From contig NZ_CP021080.1 of the NCBI RefSeq assembly GCF_000802245.2, positions 620,001 through 684,000 of the forward strand: a stretch of 64,000 nt of DNA, given 5' to 3'. The notes below the pieces were generated by a model. That model saw nothing but the letters and a program-made list of their open reading frames with translations. It was not told where the DNA came from and made no database searches. Below, in pieces: positions 19,526 to 28,139 of this stretch (position 1 is the stretch's first letter; each line of letters begins with the position of its first letter). This stretch comes from Streptomyces pluripotens (GTDB lineage: Bacteria > Actinomycetota > Actinomycetes > Streptomycetales > Streptomycetaceae). The position numbers and the translations under genes are program-made.

Positions 19526-20204
19526 TCACAGATCGGCAAGCCGGGCCGGTCGCGGCCTCGGAACGGTGGCTCGACGAGCCAGGTGCTGCGGTGCGGGAGG
19601 GACGGGGACCGGTCCGGCGCCAACGCGGTCAGGCGCCGTGCCATGGGCGAGACCGATGCCGGTCCCTTCGAGACGCGCCTCCTTGCGCGTCCGCACCCGG
19701 GCCACCACAGCCGGGGCAGGGCTCGCGCACCAGCTCGACCTGCTCCGGGAGGACCCCCACTCGGGCGCCGAGGACCATGCGCAGCGCCACGTACGGGGCG
19801 GTACAGCGCCAGCGGTCCTCCTCACGCACGAGGGCCGCGGCGCGCCGCTGTTCTTCGGCAGCTGGCACCCCGGAGGCGACACGCACGGCAGCATCCCCGT
19901 GCCGGTGTCCGTCCACCAGCCACAGCCCTTCCCCGTGCCGTGGACCGGCCGGCCGCTCACCCGGTGCCGCATACCGTTCCGCGAGGTCCACTGGTGCAGG
20001 CGCTCTGGAGGTTTCGCTGATCATCGCGGAGGCACGGAGAGCCGTCGGCGGGACGGAAAGCTGGTCTTCTTGCCAGTCCAGGGCGGCCAGAGCCGTCACG
20101 AACTCGCGGATCAGCGCTGTAGCGGCCGGACGCGCCGTGGCTGCGCTGTATTCGGGCGGAAGGCCGCCCTGCGGGATCTGGGGCAGCGTCTGTCTCTCGC
20201 TCAT
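19526..20204 (-). pseudogene. Sfp-type phosphopantetheinyl transferase, internally deleted
   Basis: From the ATG at 20204 (GGAGG upstream) the frame reaches a PPTase N-terminal half: LWLVDGH, EEQRRAAALVREEDRWR, YVALRMVLG and VREPCPGCGGP. It then runs to a stop at 19629 with no catalytic half. In another minus frame, starting at about 19700, RTRKEARLEGTGIGLAHG resembles the C-terminal WxxKEAxLKGTG region. The middle that would hold the SLSHS and DVE metal-binding motifs is absent, so I read this as an out-of-frame internal deletion. The first 70 residues do not look like PPTase and are unidentified. Carrier proteins here must then rely on another PPTase. Confidence 0.6.
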
Positions 20205-20473
20205 GCCCTGCCTCCGGAAGGGGTGGGGCCGGAGCCGCGCAACAGCGGCACGGCCCACGGCACGGACAGCGACGATGGCACTCCCCACCGGGGACAGGCA
20301 TCTTCGGCCGTGCTCCGCCCGCCACTGGTGAACTGCTCCCCGCCGAACCGACCGGGGCAACGCGCAAGAAGCGCAGCGGCGCCCCGTACCTCACCATGAG
20401 CGGGATGCGTGCCACGGCCGGGGCGCCGGCACGAACCCCGCCGCACCCCGCGGCCTGGACGAAGGAGGAAACC

Positions 20474-21514
20474 ATGCTGGTCTGTGTGACAGGCGGCACC
20501 GGTTTCGTCGGCTCCCACTCCGTCGCGGCCATCCTCCGTTTGGGCGCGCGGGTGCGGATACTGGCCCGCGACCCCGCCGGTGTCGACCGGGCGCTGCGGC
20601 CGCTGGGCATCGGCCCGGCGGCCGTCAAGGTCGTGACCGGTGATGTCACCGACGCAGCGGCGGTGGCCAGGGCGGTCGACGGCGCGGACGCAGTGCTGCA
20701 CGCGGCGTCCGTGTACTCCTTCGACAGCAGACGGCGCGCCGAGATGCGCAGAACCAACGTGCGCGGCACCCAGCTGGTGCTGAGTTCCGCCGTGCGTGCC
20801 GGGGCCGACCCCGTCGTCCACGTCTCCACCGTCGGCGCGCTCTACCCCGCCGCCCAAGCGGCGATCCGGGCGGACTCCCCCCTCGGCATGCCGCATGAGG
20901 CCTATCTGGCAAGCAAGTCCGTGGCCGAAGGCATCGCCCGTCTGTACCAGGAGGAGGGCGCGCCCGTGGTGATCACCTACCCGCCGGCGCTGCTCGGGCC
21001 GCACGACCCCCACCTGGGTGACCAGAACTCCCGGCTGCGCAACGCGCTGCGCGGCCTGATGCCCGTCTGGCCGGGCGGCGGCTTCCCGGTGGGCGATGTC
21101 CGGGACACCGCGGAACTGCATGCGGCACTGCTCGCCAAGCCGGCCGGGGCACAGGAACGGCACTTCGGGCCGAACCGGTACCTGACCACCCGACAGTATG
21201 TCCGCATTCTCCGTGAGGTGACGGGCCGGGGGCTCCCCGCGGTGTTCCTTCCGGCCCGCGCGATGCTTCCGCTCGGGGCCCTGACCGGCGTGCTGCAGCG
21301 GATCTGGCCCTGGCACATACCTGCCGAACACGGCGCCGTGTACACCTGCGCGCACGCGGTCCCCGTCGGCCCGGACGTCTCCACGTACGGCATCGGCGCG
21401 CGGCCCACCGCCGACACCATGGCCGACACGGTTCGCTGGCTGCATGGCACGGGCCGGATATCGGCCCGCCAGGCCGGCTCGGCAGCAGCCGTGCCCGAGG
21501 CTTCCCGGGTGTAG
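20474..21514 (+). CDS. Extended SDR (NAD-dependent epimerase/reductase)
   Basis: A 346-residue extended short-chain dehydrogenase. The nucleotide motif TGGTGFVG opens the protein, HAASVY follows the fourth strand, a serine lies in VHVSTVG, and the catalytic YLASK (YxxxK) is near residue 145. It resembles dihydroflavonol-reductase-like and sugar-epimerase relatives, which act on carbonyl or hydroxyl groups with NAD(P). AAGGAGG precedes the ATG at 20474. It stands alone between the broken PPTase and the molybdopterin oxidoreductase, so linkage to the pathway is uncertain; it may have arrived with flanking debris. Confidence 0.85.
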   Translation: MLVCVTGGTGFVGSHSVAAILRLGARVRILARDPAGVDRALRPLGIGPAAVKVVTGDVTDAAAVARAVDGADAVLHAASVYSFDSRRRAEMRRTNVRGTQLVLSSAVRAGADPVVHVSTVGALYPAAQAAIRADSPLGMPHEAYLASKSVAEGIARLYQEEGAPVVITYPPALLGPHDPHLGDQNSRLRNALRGLMPVWPGGGFPVGDVRDTAELHAALLAKPAGAQERHFGPNRYLTTRQYVRILREVTGRGLPAVFLPARAMLPLGALTGVLQRIWPWHIPAEHGAVYTCAHAVPVGPDVSTYGIGARPTADTMADTVRWLHGTGRISARQAGSAAAVPEASRV

Positions 21515-21876
21515 GAGCTGCTGCCGGCCGGGGGCACACAACCCGGCGCCACCCGCCGTCGGGACGCTGGTACCTGCCGGCGCAGTCGGCGGCCGACGCC
21601 GACCTACGGTTGAAGCCGGCCGACATGCTGGTCCCGCCCGTGCTGTTCGCGCTCATGGATGTGCGGCGGACTGCCTCGGATGTCGCGCGGGGGCTGAACG
21701 GCGGGTTGAGAGGCTCGCCGGTCTGACAGCGGCGGTGCCGCAGGACACCGCCGCTTCCGGCATGCTGCTTGCGCGGAGCCGGGTGCCGGCCATGTCAGCC
21801 GGGTGCCGGCCATGTCGGTGCGCACGGGCAGGTTCGAGGTCGCGCGGACCAATTCGGCCGCGCTACCCTCCGCTCG
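21515..21876. other. Gene-free gap with short direct repeat
   Basis: I see no convincing gene. A roughly 19-bp unit (CCGGGTGCCGGCCATGTCA) occurs twice in tandem around 21779-21816. A short plus-strand frame near 21610-21726 has no recognisable domain and may be a gene relic. Confidence 0.4.
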
Positions 21877-24057
21877 TCACCCCTGAGGCGCAGCCCGCAC
21901 CGTCACCGGCACCGCGTTGAACACAGCGGTCCCCGACACCCCGTCCAACACCGCGTCGTCGGTCAGGATGTTGGTGTTCACCCCGGGGTCCCGGCGCGCC
22001 ACCCTCTGTGGGGAGTCCTGGTGGCCCCAGCCGTGCGGCAGACTCACCACGCCGGGCATGATCGTGTCGGTAACCTCGATCGGCACCGTCAACTCGCCGA
22101 CCGCCGAGCCGATCACCGCCGGCGTCGTGGCGTCCAGGCCGAGCCGGGCGGCGTCGGCCGGGTGAATCTGGAGCGTGCAGAGGTTGGTGCCGCCGCGAAG
22201 CTCCTCCACGTTGTGCAGCCAGCTGTTGTTCGACCGGAGGTGGCGGCGGCCGATCAGCAAGAACTCCGGCGGCTCGCCGTCCAGACAAGCGCGCAGCCGT
22301 TGGGCCTCCGCGACGAGTTGCGGCGGCGCCAGGTCCACCCGGTTGTCCGGGGTGCGGAGCAGCGCCGGCAGGCGTGGCTGCAGCGGCCCCAGATCCAGGC
22401 CGTGCGGCGCGTCCAGCAGTGCCTTGAGCGACAGGCCGTAGCCGCCGGCCCGTAGCAGCGCGTCCACGATCTTCTCGGTGCCGTCCTCCCCGTCGAGCGC
22501 GTCGACCGCCTCCCCAGTGATGCCGAGTTGGTCGAGGAACATCTCCTCGGCGCGGGTCGGCTCGGTGCCGACGCCGAGCCCGGCGGCGATCAGCATCAGG
22601 CGGGCCAGGATCTCGGCCTCGGAGCGCTGGTCGTCGTCCAGTGGCAGGATCGCGCGGGAGTAGCGCGCGTAGTTGCGCACCATGATGATCTGCACCAGGA
22701 AGTCGAAGTGCGGGCTCTGCAGCGTCCGCGGCGGCGGCAGGATCACGTCGGCCAGGCGCGTCGTCTCGTTCAGGTACGGGTCGACGCAGACCACGAAGTC
22801 CAGCCCCTCGATGGCCCGGGCCAGCCGGGGAGCGTTGGGGGCCGAGGACGCCGGGTTCCCGGCGATCGTCACCAGTGCCCGGACCTGCTCCTCGCCCGGA
22901 GTCTCGATCTCGTCGGCCAGTGTGGCAACCGGGAACTCCCCGAGCACCTCCGGCAGTCCCCGCACCCGGCTGTGCCACTTCCCGGTCGAGAACGCCGGGC
23001 CTGCCCGGAAGATCTCCAGCGCCGCTGTCTCGGCGAACATCACGCCGCCCCGGCGGTCCAGGTTGCCCGTCAGGGTGTTGAGGACATCCACCAGCCACTG
23101 CGCCACCGTGCCGAACGGCGTCGTGCACGTCCCGATCCGCGCGTAGACCGCGGCCGAGGGCGCCGCGGCCAGCTCGCGGGCCGTCCGCACGATGGTTTCC
23201 GGCGCGATCCCGCACACCGGCCCCACGGCCTCCGGCGGGAAGTCGTGGGCCAGCTCGCGCAGTTGCTCCAGCCCGGAGACCGGCAGACCGATCCGTTCCA
23301 GATTCTCGTCCAGCACGGTGTGCACCATCGCCATCAGCAGCAGCGGATCGGTGCCAGGCCGGACGGACAGGTGCTCGTCGGCCAGCGCGGCGGTGCGGGT
23401 GCGCCGGGGGTCGACGACCACCACCTTCCCACCCCGCCGTCGTAAAGCCTTGAGGCGCCCGGCGAAGTCCGGAGCCGCGCACAGCGAGCCGTTGGACTCC
23501 ACCGGGTTCGCGCCCAGTATCAGCAGGTGGCCGGTGTGGTCCAGGTCCGGCACCCCGATCGCCATCGCGTCGCCGAACATCAGGCCGCAGGCGACCTGCT
23601 TGGGCATCTGGTCCGCGGTACTGGCCGAGTACACGTTCTTCGACCCCAGGGCCTGGGTGATCGCCTGACGGTAGAGGTACGCGGCGATGGTGTGGAACGT
23701 CGGGTTGCCGAAGTACAGCGCCACCGCGTCCCGGCCGTGCGTGCCGATCACCTCGGACAGGCCGGCTTCCACCGCGGCGAACGCCTCGTCCCAGCCGACC
23801 TCCCGCCACTCGCCCTCCTGACGGAGCAGCGGTCTGCGCAGCCGGTCGGGATCCTCGTCCACCTTTCCCAGCACCGCACCCTTGGGACAGATATATCCCT
23901 TGGAGAGGGGGTCCCGCTCGTCCCCAGCGACCCGGAGGACGCGGCCATCGTCGTCCAGGTCGAGCCGCAGAGCACAGCCTGCCTCACACAGCGGACAGGT
24001 CCGGTGCGCGGTCCGGGTCCTGATTTTCTGGTCCGTTACATTTTTGACGGTCACCAC
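21877..24057 (-). CDS. Molybdopterin-dependent oxidoreductase
   Basis: A 726-residue protein of the DMSO reductase/formate dehydrogenase superfamily. The N-terminal CPLCEAGC plus a later Cys (GYICPKGAVLG) forms a 4Fe-4S site. Molybdopterin-binding regions follow, including LILGANPVESNG, VVDPRRTRTA and a C-terminal domain with PHGWGHQ. No Tat signal is visible, so it is probably cytoplasmic. Members carry out two-electron oxidations or reductions, often on formate, nitrate or oxidised organic groups. It diverges from the carrier-protein operon and shares its promoter gap. The Mo ligand residue and substrate cannot be set from sequence; an oxidative step in the pathway is inferred only from location. 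Confidence 0.88.
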   Translation of the reverse strand: MVTVKNVTDQKIRTRTAHRTCPLCEAGCALRLDLDDDGRVLRVAGDERDPLSKGYICPKGAVLGKVDEDPDRLRRPLLRQEGEWREVGWDEAFAAVEAGLSEVIGTHGRDAVALYFGNPTFHTIAAYLYRQAITQALGSKNVYSASTADQMPKQVACGLMFGDAMAIGVPDLDHTGHLLILGANPVESNGSLCAAPDFAGRLKALRRRGGKVVVVDPRRTRTAALADEHLSVRPGTDPLLLMAMVHTVLDENLERIGLPVSGLEQLRELAHDFPPEAVGPVCGIAPETIVRTARELAAAPSAAVYARIGTCTTPFGTVAQWLVDVLNTLTGNLDRRGGVMFAETAALEIFRAGPAFSTGKWHSRVRGLPEVLGEFPVATLADEIETPGEEQVRALVTIAGNPASSAPNAPRLARAIEGLDFVVCVDPYLNETTRLADVILPPPRTLQSPHFDFLVQIIMVRNYARYSRAILPLDDDQRSEAEILARLMLIAAGLGVGTEPTRAEEMFLDQLGITGEAVDALDGEDGTEKIVDALLRAGGYGLSLKALLDAPHGLDLGPLQPRLPALLRTPDNRVDLAPPQLVAEAQRLRACLDGEPPEFLLIGRRHLRSNNSWLHNVEELRGGTNLCTLQIHPADAARLGLDATTPAVIGSAVGELTVPIEVTDTIMPGVVSLPHGWGHQDSPQRVARRDPGVNTNILTDDAVLDGVSGTAVFNAVPVTVRAAPQG

Positions 24058-24304
24058 TACTCCCTGGGATGGCGCCTGTTTCCGACGAAAGGGTATTCAG
24101 GAACCCGCCCGTCGAGGCCATGCTCTTCCGTATCCGCATTCTGCGAGATGCGGCGGTACCCGGGATTAACCGGATTGAGTCAGCATCCTGAAAGTTTCTC
24201 AGGGTACAACTTCCAGGCAGAAACGAGCGCCTTGTGGTTGAGCAATCTGGGAGCTTGCCGCCGAGTCCGGGGCTGCGAAGGTTGTGGGAACGCTGGGAGC
24301 CTGC
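24058..24304. promoter_or_regulatory. Divergent promoter region (oxidoreductase / carrier operon)
   Basis: These 247 bases separate the start codons of two divergent genes and must hold both promoters. I cannot pick clear -35/-10 boxes. The last 50 bases belong to the inverted-repeat arm and so also lie upstream of the left carrier-gene copy. Confidence 0.5.
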
Positions 24305-24735
24305 ATGGAAGGTGAGCGACTGATGGCTGTTGCTGCGATCCAGGACGTGCGAGACGTGCTGGCCGCGTACCCCGAACTCGCGGACGGCGCCGTCCGGACA
24401 CTTGCTCAGGATCCTGCCGGCCAGGTCCATGTGGCCTATGTCGTGCCCGCCGGCCCTGGCTTCGACCTGGCCGCGCTGCACCAGTACCTCAGGGGGTCGT
24501 TGCCCGGCGCGGCGGTGCCGGCGGCGATCGTGGTCGTCGACGCCATGCCGGTGGCCTCCGACGGGACACCGGATCCGCAGGCGCTGCCGGCACCTGATCT
24601 GCGGGGCCTGATGCCCTACCGGTCGCCGGAGTCGGCCCGCCAGGAAGTGCTGTGCACGATCTTCGCCGAGGTGCTCGCCAGGCCCCGGTGCGGTCTGGAC
24701 GACGACTTCTTCGTCATGGGCGGCGAGTCCATCGA
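24255..24735. repeat. Right arm of perfect inverted repeat
   Basis: This is the reverse complement of 1-481. It includes about 50 bases upstream of the carrier gene and its first 430 coding bases, ending inside the phosphopantetheine-site region. The match stops at the window edge, not at a natural boundary. Confidence 0.95.
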
Positions 24736-24862
24736 CGCCATGCTGATCGCCAGCCGCGTCGGCCAGGCGGTCGGCCTGGAGATATCGATGAACGAAGTCT
24801 TCGACGCACCCACCGCAGCGGAGCTCGACCGGCTCCTGGACACGCTGAGCACCGAGGTCTGA
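24305..24862 (+). CDS. Carrier protein with vestigial adenylation C-subdomain
   Basis: A 185-residue stand-alone NRPS fragment. Residues about 25-100 look like the small C-terminal subdomain of an adenylation domain (HVAYVVP, LPGAAVPAAIVVVDAMPVAS), but the A10 NGK lysine motif reads DGT, so catalysis is lost. Residues about 105-180 form a peptidyl-carrier domain with FFVMGGESIDAM, the Ser being the pantetheine site. There is no large adenylation subdomain. ATGs at 24305 and 24323 both have weak upstream sites. It heads an operon with the aminotransferase (2-bp gap). In nikkomycin NikT a carrier domain and an aminotransferase are fused, so this pair may do the same job as two proteins. Confidence 0.85.
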   Translation: MEGERLMAVAAIQDVRDVLAAYPELADGAVRTLAQDPAGQVHVAYVVPAGPGFDLAALHQYLRGSLPGAAVPAAIVVVDAMPVASDGTPDPQALPAPDLRGLMPYRSPESARQEVLCTIFAEVLARPRCGLDDDFFVMGGESIDAMLIASRVGQAVGLEISMNEVFDAPTAAELDRLLDTLSTEV

Positions 24863-24864
24863 CG

Positions 24865-26016
24865 ATGGTCGACGTCGCCAACCGCATGCGGGGCCTGCAG
24901 GAGTCCTCGATCACCGCTATGACCGTGCGCTGTCAGGAACTCGGTGCCATCAACCTCGCGCAGGGACTGTGCCAGGTCCCACCGCCTCCTTCGCTGTTGG
25001 CGGAGGGCGCGCGCGATTTCCGGGACATCGACCATTCATACAGCGCGCCCGAAGGATTCGCCGTCTTTCGCGAAGCCGTCGCAGACAAGCTGAAGAAGTA
25101 CAGCGGGCTCAGCGTCGAGCCGGCGACTCAGATCGTGGCCACCGTCGGCGCGACCGGCGCCCTCATGGCCACGCTCACAGCGCTACTCAACCCGGGAGAC
25201 GGCGTGCTCCTCTTCGAGCCCTTCTACGGCAACTATCCGACCGCGCTCGGGGTACTGGACCTGCGCGCGGAGCCGGTTCGGCTTTTCGGCCCGGGTTTCG
25301 AGGTCACCGAGGAGGCGCTGCGATCGGCTGTCACCGACCGCACCCGAGCGATGATCGTCTGCACTCCGAACAACCCGAGTGGACGACGGCTCACCATGGC
25401 GGAGCTCATGGCGATTTCGGCCGTCGCGGAGGAGCACGATCTGCTCGTCATCACCGACGAAGTTTATGAGGACATCTACTTCGGCCCGGCCCCGCACATC
25501 GCCCCGGCGACCGTCGGCGATCTCGGCAGGCGCACGGTGACGGTGTCGTCGCTGGGGAAGTCGTTCAGCGTTCCAGGATGGCGGCTCGGTTACGCCTGTG
25601 GCCCGGAAGGGCTGATGGACGCGATCAGGGTCGCGGCCGAGTCGCTCGTGGTCTGCCCGCCGGCTCCGCTCCAGGAACTCGGCGCGCGGGCGCTGAGGCT
25701 GGGCGACAACTACTATCGCGGCCTCCGCGCGATGTACGACCGGAAGCGCCGAGCCCTGACGGAAGGCTTTGTCGCCGCCGGGCTGTCGCCCAACGAACCG
25801 GACGGCTCCTACTACCTGTTCGTCGAGTGCTCGCCCTTGGGAGTGACGACCGGGGCGGAAGCGACGGAGATCCTGCTGCAGCGAAGCCTCGTCGGAACGG
25901 TGCCCGGAGAGACCTTCTACCTGCACTCACCGGACCTTCCGTACATTCGCGCATGTTTCTCCCTTCCGGACGAAGTCATAGCCGATGCCGCCGGCAGGTT
26001 GGCGAGAGGGGTCTGA
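24865..26016 (+). CDS. Class I/II PLP aminotransferase
   Basis: A 383-residue fold-type I aminotransferase. Visible landmarks are the substrate loop INLAQGLCQVPPP, GATGALM, FEPFYGNYP, CTPNNPSG, the PLP-binding Asp in ITDEVYEDI, and the Schiff-base lysine in SSLGKSFSVPGWRLGY. It resembles kynurenine/methionine-type aminotransferases (KAT I-like). It starts two bases after the carrier-protein stop. With an aldolase and acylating aldehyde dehydrogenase nearby, the likely job is amination of a 4-hydroxy-2-oxo acid to a gamma-hydroxy amino acid, as NikT does in nikkomycin synthesis. It is unlike the HpgT at 16-17 kb, so two different keto acids are probably handled. Confidence 0.88.
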   Translation: MVDVANRMRGLQESSITAMTVRCQELGAINLAQGLCQVPPPPSLLAEGARDFRDIDHSYSAPEGFAVFREAVADKLKKYSGLSVEPATQIVATVGATGALMATLTALLNPGDGVLLFEPFYGNYPTALGVLDLRAEPVRLFGPGFEVTEEALRSAVTDRTRAMIVCTPNNPSGRRLTMAELMAISAVAEEHDLLVITDEVYEDIYFGPAPHIAPATVGDLGRRTVTVSSLGKSFSVPGWRLGYACGPEGLMDAIRVAAESLVVCPPAPLQELGARALRLGDNYYRGLRAMYDRKRRALTEGFVAAGLSPNEPDGSYYLFVECSPLGVTTGAEATEILLQRSLVGTVPGETFYLHSPDLPYIRACFSLPDEVIADAAGRLARGV

Positions 26017-26018
26017 TC

Positions 26019-26798
26019 ATGACCGAGGACGTGAGTGAGTCGACCGGAGGCCGCGCGGTTCTCGTGACTGGGGCGGCCCGGGGTATCGGGTGGGCCGTCG
26101 CGCGGCGGTTCGCGAAGGCCGGTGACCGGGTGGCGATCCTGGACCAGGTGCCGGATGAGGTCGCCGAGAAACTGGTGGCCGGGCTTGACGGCGGTGGGCA
26201 CCTCGCCGTCAAGGCCGACCTGACCGACAGCAAGGCTGTCCTGGCGGCAGTGGACTCGGCCGTCGCCCAACTGGGCGGTCTGGACGTCCTGGTGAACAAC
26301 GCCGGCATCTTCATCGCACACCCGATCACCGAGGTCGACTACGCGACCTGGCAGGAGCTGTGGCGCTCGACGTTGGGGGTCAACCTCGTCGGCGCGGCCA
26401 ACGTGACCTGGTGTGCGGTCAGGCACATGAAGGAGCGGGGTCGCGGTGGGCGGATCATCAACGTCTCGTCGCGGGGCGCGTTCCGCGGCGAGCCGGACGT
26501 GCCTGCCTACGGCGCCAGCAAGGCGGGCCTGAACTCGTTGACCCAGTCGCTGGCGCTCGCGCTCGCGCCGCACCGGATCGCGGTTTCCGCAGTGGCACCC
26601 GGATTTGTGGCCACCGGTATGACCACGGAGTGGCTCAAGCCGCCGAGCGGCGACGAGATCAGGACACAGAGCCCGTTCGGCCGCGTCGCAGAGCCGGATG
26701 AGATCGCCGCTGCCGTGTTCTACCTGGCCTCCGCTCAGGCCGAGTGGGCCAGCGGCGCCATCCTCGACCTGAACGGCGCCTCTTACCTGCGCACCTGA
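26019..26798 (+). CDS. Short-chain dehydrogenase/reductase
   Basis: A 259-residue classical SDR. TGAARGIG binds the nucleotide, NNAG is present, and the catalytic set is Ser in NVSSRG with YGASK (YxxxK). FabG-like relatives reduce or oxidise ketone/hydroxyl groups with NADP(H). It is the third gene of the operon, starting two bases after the aminotransferase stop codon. Possible substrates are a beta-ketoacyl product of the nearby KAS III or the gamma-hydroxy/keto group from the aldol step; sequence does not decide. A strong hairpin follows it. Confidence 0.88.
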   Translation: MTEDVSESTGGRAVLVTGAARGIGWAVARRFAKAGDRVAILDQVPDEVAEKLVAGLDGGGHLAVKADLTDSKAVLAAVDSAVAQLGGLDVLVNNAGIFIAHPITEVDYATWQELWRSTLGVNLVGAANVTWCAVRHMKERGRGGRIINVSSRGAFRGEPDVPAYGASKAGLNSLTQSLALALAPHRIAVSAVAPGFVATGMTTEWLKPPSGDEIRTQSPFGRVAEPDEIAAAVFYLASAQAEWASGAILDLNGASYLRT

Positions 26799-26802
26799 GC
26801 GG

Positions 26803-26832
26803 GTGGTGGGGCGGCTGCCGCCGCCCCACCAC
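26803..26832. terminator. Bidirectional stem-loop terminator
   Basis: A perfect 13-bp GC-rich stem (26803-26815 and 26820-26832) with a 4-base loop lies between the convergent SDR and ACP genes and can serve both operons. Confidence 0.8.
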
Positions 26833-26850
26833 AGGCGTCAGCGGAAGGCA

Positions 26851-27078
26851 TCAGAGGCCGGTCCGCTGCTCCATGAGGGCGGCGATGTCCGTCACCCTGT
26901 CGAGCTCGATCAGCTCGTCGTCGGTGATCTCGATGCCGTGGTGCTGGCTGAGCACCAAAGACAGCTCGACGACAGCGAGTGAGTCTATGCCCGCCTCTTC
27001 GAGCGTCGCGTCCGGATGCACGCTGTCGGCGTCCAGCAGCAGGACATCGACCATGATCGCCTTCAGCTGCTCGTACAT
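26851..27078 (-). CDS. Acyl carrier protein
   Basis: A 75-residue type II acyl carrier protein. The phosphopantetheine serine lies in GIDSLAVVEL near residue 33, and the acidic helix around DELIEL suits docking to partner enzymes. It is the last gene of the O-methyltransferase/aldehyde dehydrogenase/aldolase/KAS III operon, 32 bp after the KAS III. The natural reading is that the KAS III elongates or transfers an acyl group onto this ACP. It differs from the peptidyl-carrier domains elsewhere in the cluster. A dedicated loading enzyme is not visible. Confidence 0.9.
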   Translation of the reverse strand: MYEQLKAIMVDVLLLDADSVHPDATLEEAGIDSLAVVELSLVLSQHHGIEITDDELIELDRVTDIAALMEQRTGL

Positions 27079-27110
27079 TGCGTCCTCCGGTGTCCCATAG
27101 CTCCGATGCC

Positions 27111-28139
27111 CTACGCATCGTGGAGTTCGAGGTGGGGCCAGGTCAGCGTGGTGGCGCCCCAGGTGAGGCCGCCGCCGAAAGCGACGAGCAACAGCCGGTG
27201 ACCCGCTTCGACGCTCCCGTCCGCCGTCGCCTGGGCGAGCAGGACCGGGATCGAGGCGGCGGCGGTGTTGCCGACGTCGGCGATGTTCTGTGCCATCACG
27301 TCCCGGCGCAGGCCGAGCCGCTCGGCCAGCGCGGCGCTCACGCGCGCGTTCGCCTGGTGGGTGACCACGCGGTCGACGTCGCCCAGCTGCCAGCCGGCCA
27401 GGCTCAGCGCCTCGGTCCCCGCAGCGCTCATCCGCTCGACCGACTGCCGGAACACCTCGCGTCCCCGCATTTTGAAGTACTGCGACCCATCGTCGGGGAT
27501 GGGTCCCGGGAAGGGCTGTCGCGCGCCGCCGGCCTTGACCGTGATCAGCTCGCTGCGATCACCGTCGCTGCCCAGGACCAGCGGGCCGACGGCTCCCGGC
27601 TCGTCGGCCCGGCCACGCCGCAGCACCACCGCGCCAGCCCCGTCGCCGAAGATCGGCAGGGTCGTCCGGTCGTCCGGGTCGAGCAAAGTGGAGAACGCCT
27701 CCGCTGCGATCATCAGGACACGCTCGGCCAGCCCCGCCGCGATGAATCCCGCCGCCGTCGCCAGGCCGTAGAGGAATCCGGTGCACACGGCGGAGACATC
27801 CAAGGCTGCGACACCGCCGAGGCCGAGGCGCGAGGCCACCTCGGGCGCGGTCGCCGGGCAGCGCTGGTCCGGGGTGGTGGTCGCCAGCACGACGGCGTCG
27901 ATCTGCCCACCGCCGGCCGACTTGAGCGCGGCCCGGCCCGCCCGGACCGCGAGGTCGGATGTCGCCTCGCCCGGCTCGACCCAGCGGCGCCGGGAGATCC
28001 CGGTCCGTGCCACGATCCAGTCTTCCGAGGTGTCAAGACGCGCGCACAGTTCCGCGTTGGTGACGATCCGGTCCGGCACCCGGTACCCGATACCGCAGAT
28101 GACCGCCCGATCCGCGGCCCCGCCCGTGCCACCGGTCAC
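27111..28139 (-). CDS. 3-Oxoacyl-ACP synthase III (KAS III/FabH-like)
   Basis: A 342-residue thiolase-fold enzyme with the complete FabH triad: Cys in VSAVCTGF (near residue 120), His in VTHQANARV and Asn in DVGNTAAAS. FabH enzymes condense an acyl-CoA with malonyl-ACP; cluster relatives can also act as acyltransferases or accept unusual starters. GTG at 28139 is chosen because it overlaps the aldolase stop (GTGA). With the ACP it forms a small acyl-handling pair inside an NRPS cluster. The intact triad argues for real condensation and not mere transfer, but the starter acyl group is unknown. Confidence 0.9.
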   Translation of the reverse strand: MTGGTGGAADRAVICGIGYRVPDRIVTNAELCARLDTSEDWIVARTGISRRRWVEPGEATSDLAVRAGRAALKSAGGGQIDAVVLATTTPDQRCPATAPEVASRLGLGGVAALDVSAVCTGFLYGLATAAGFIAAGLAERVLMIAAEAFSTLLDPDDRTTLPIFGDGAGAVVLRRGRADEPGAVGPLVLGSDGDRSELITVKAGGARQPFPGPIPDDGSQYFKMRGREVFRQSVERMSAAGTEALSLAGWQLGDVDRVVTHQANARVSAALAERLGLRRDVMAQNIADVGNTAAASIPVLLAQATADGSVEAGHRLLLVAFGGGLTWGATTLTWPHLELHDA

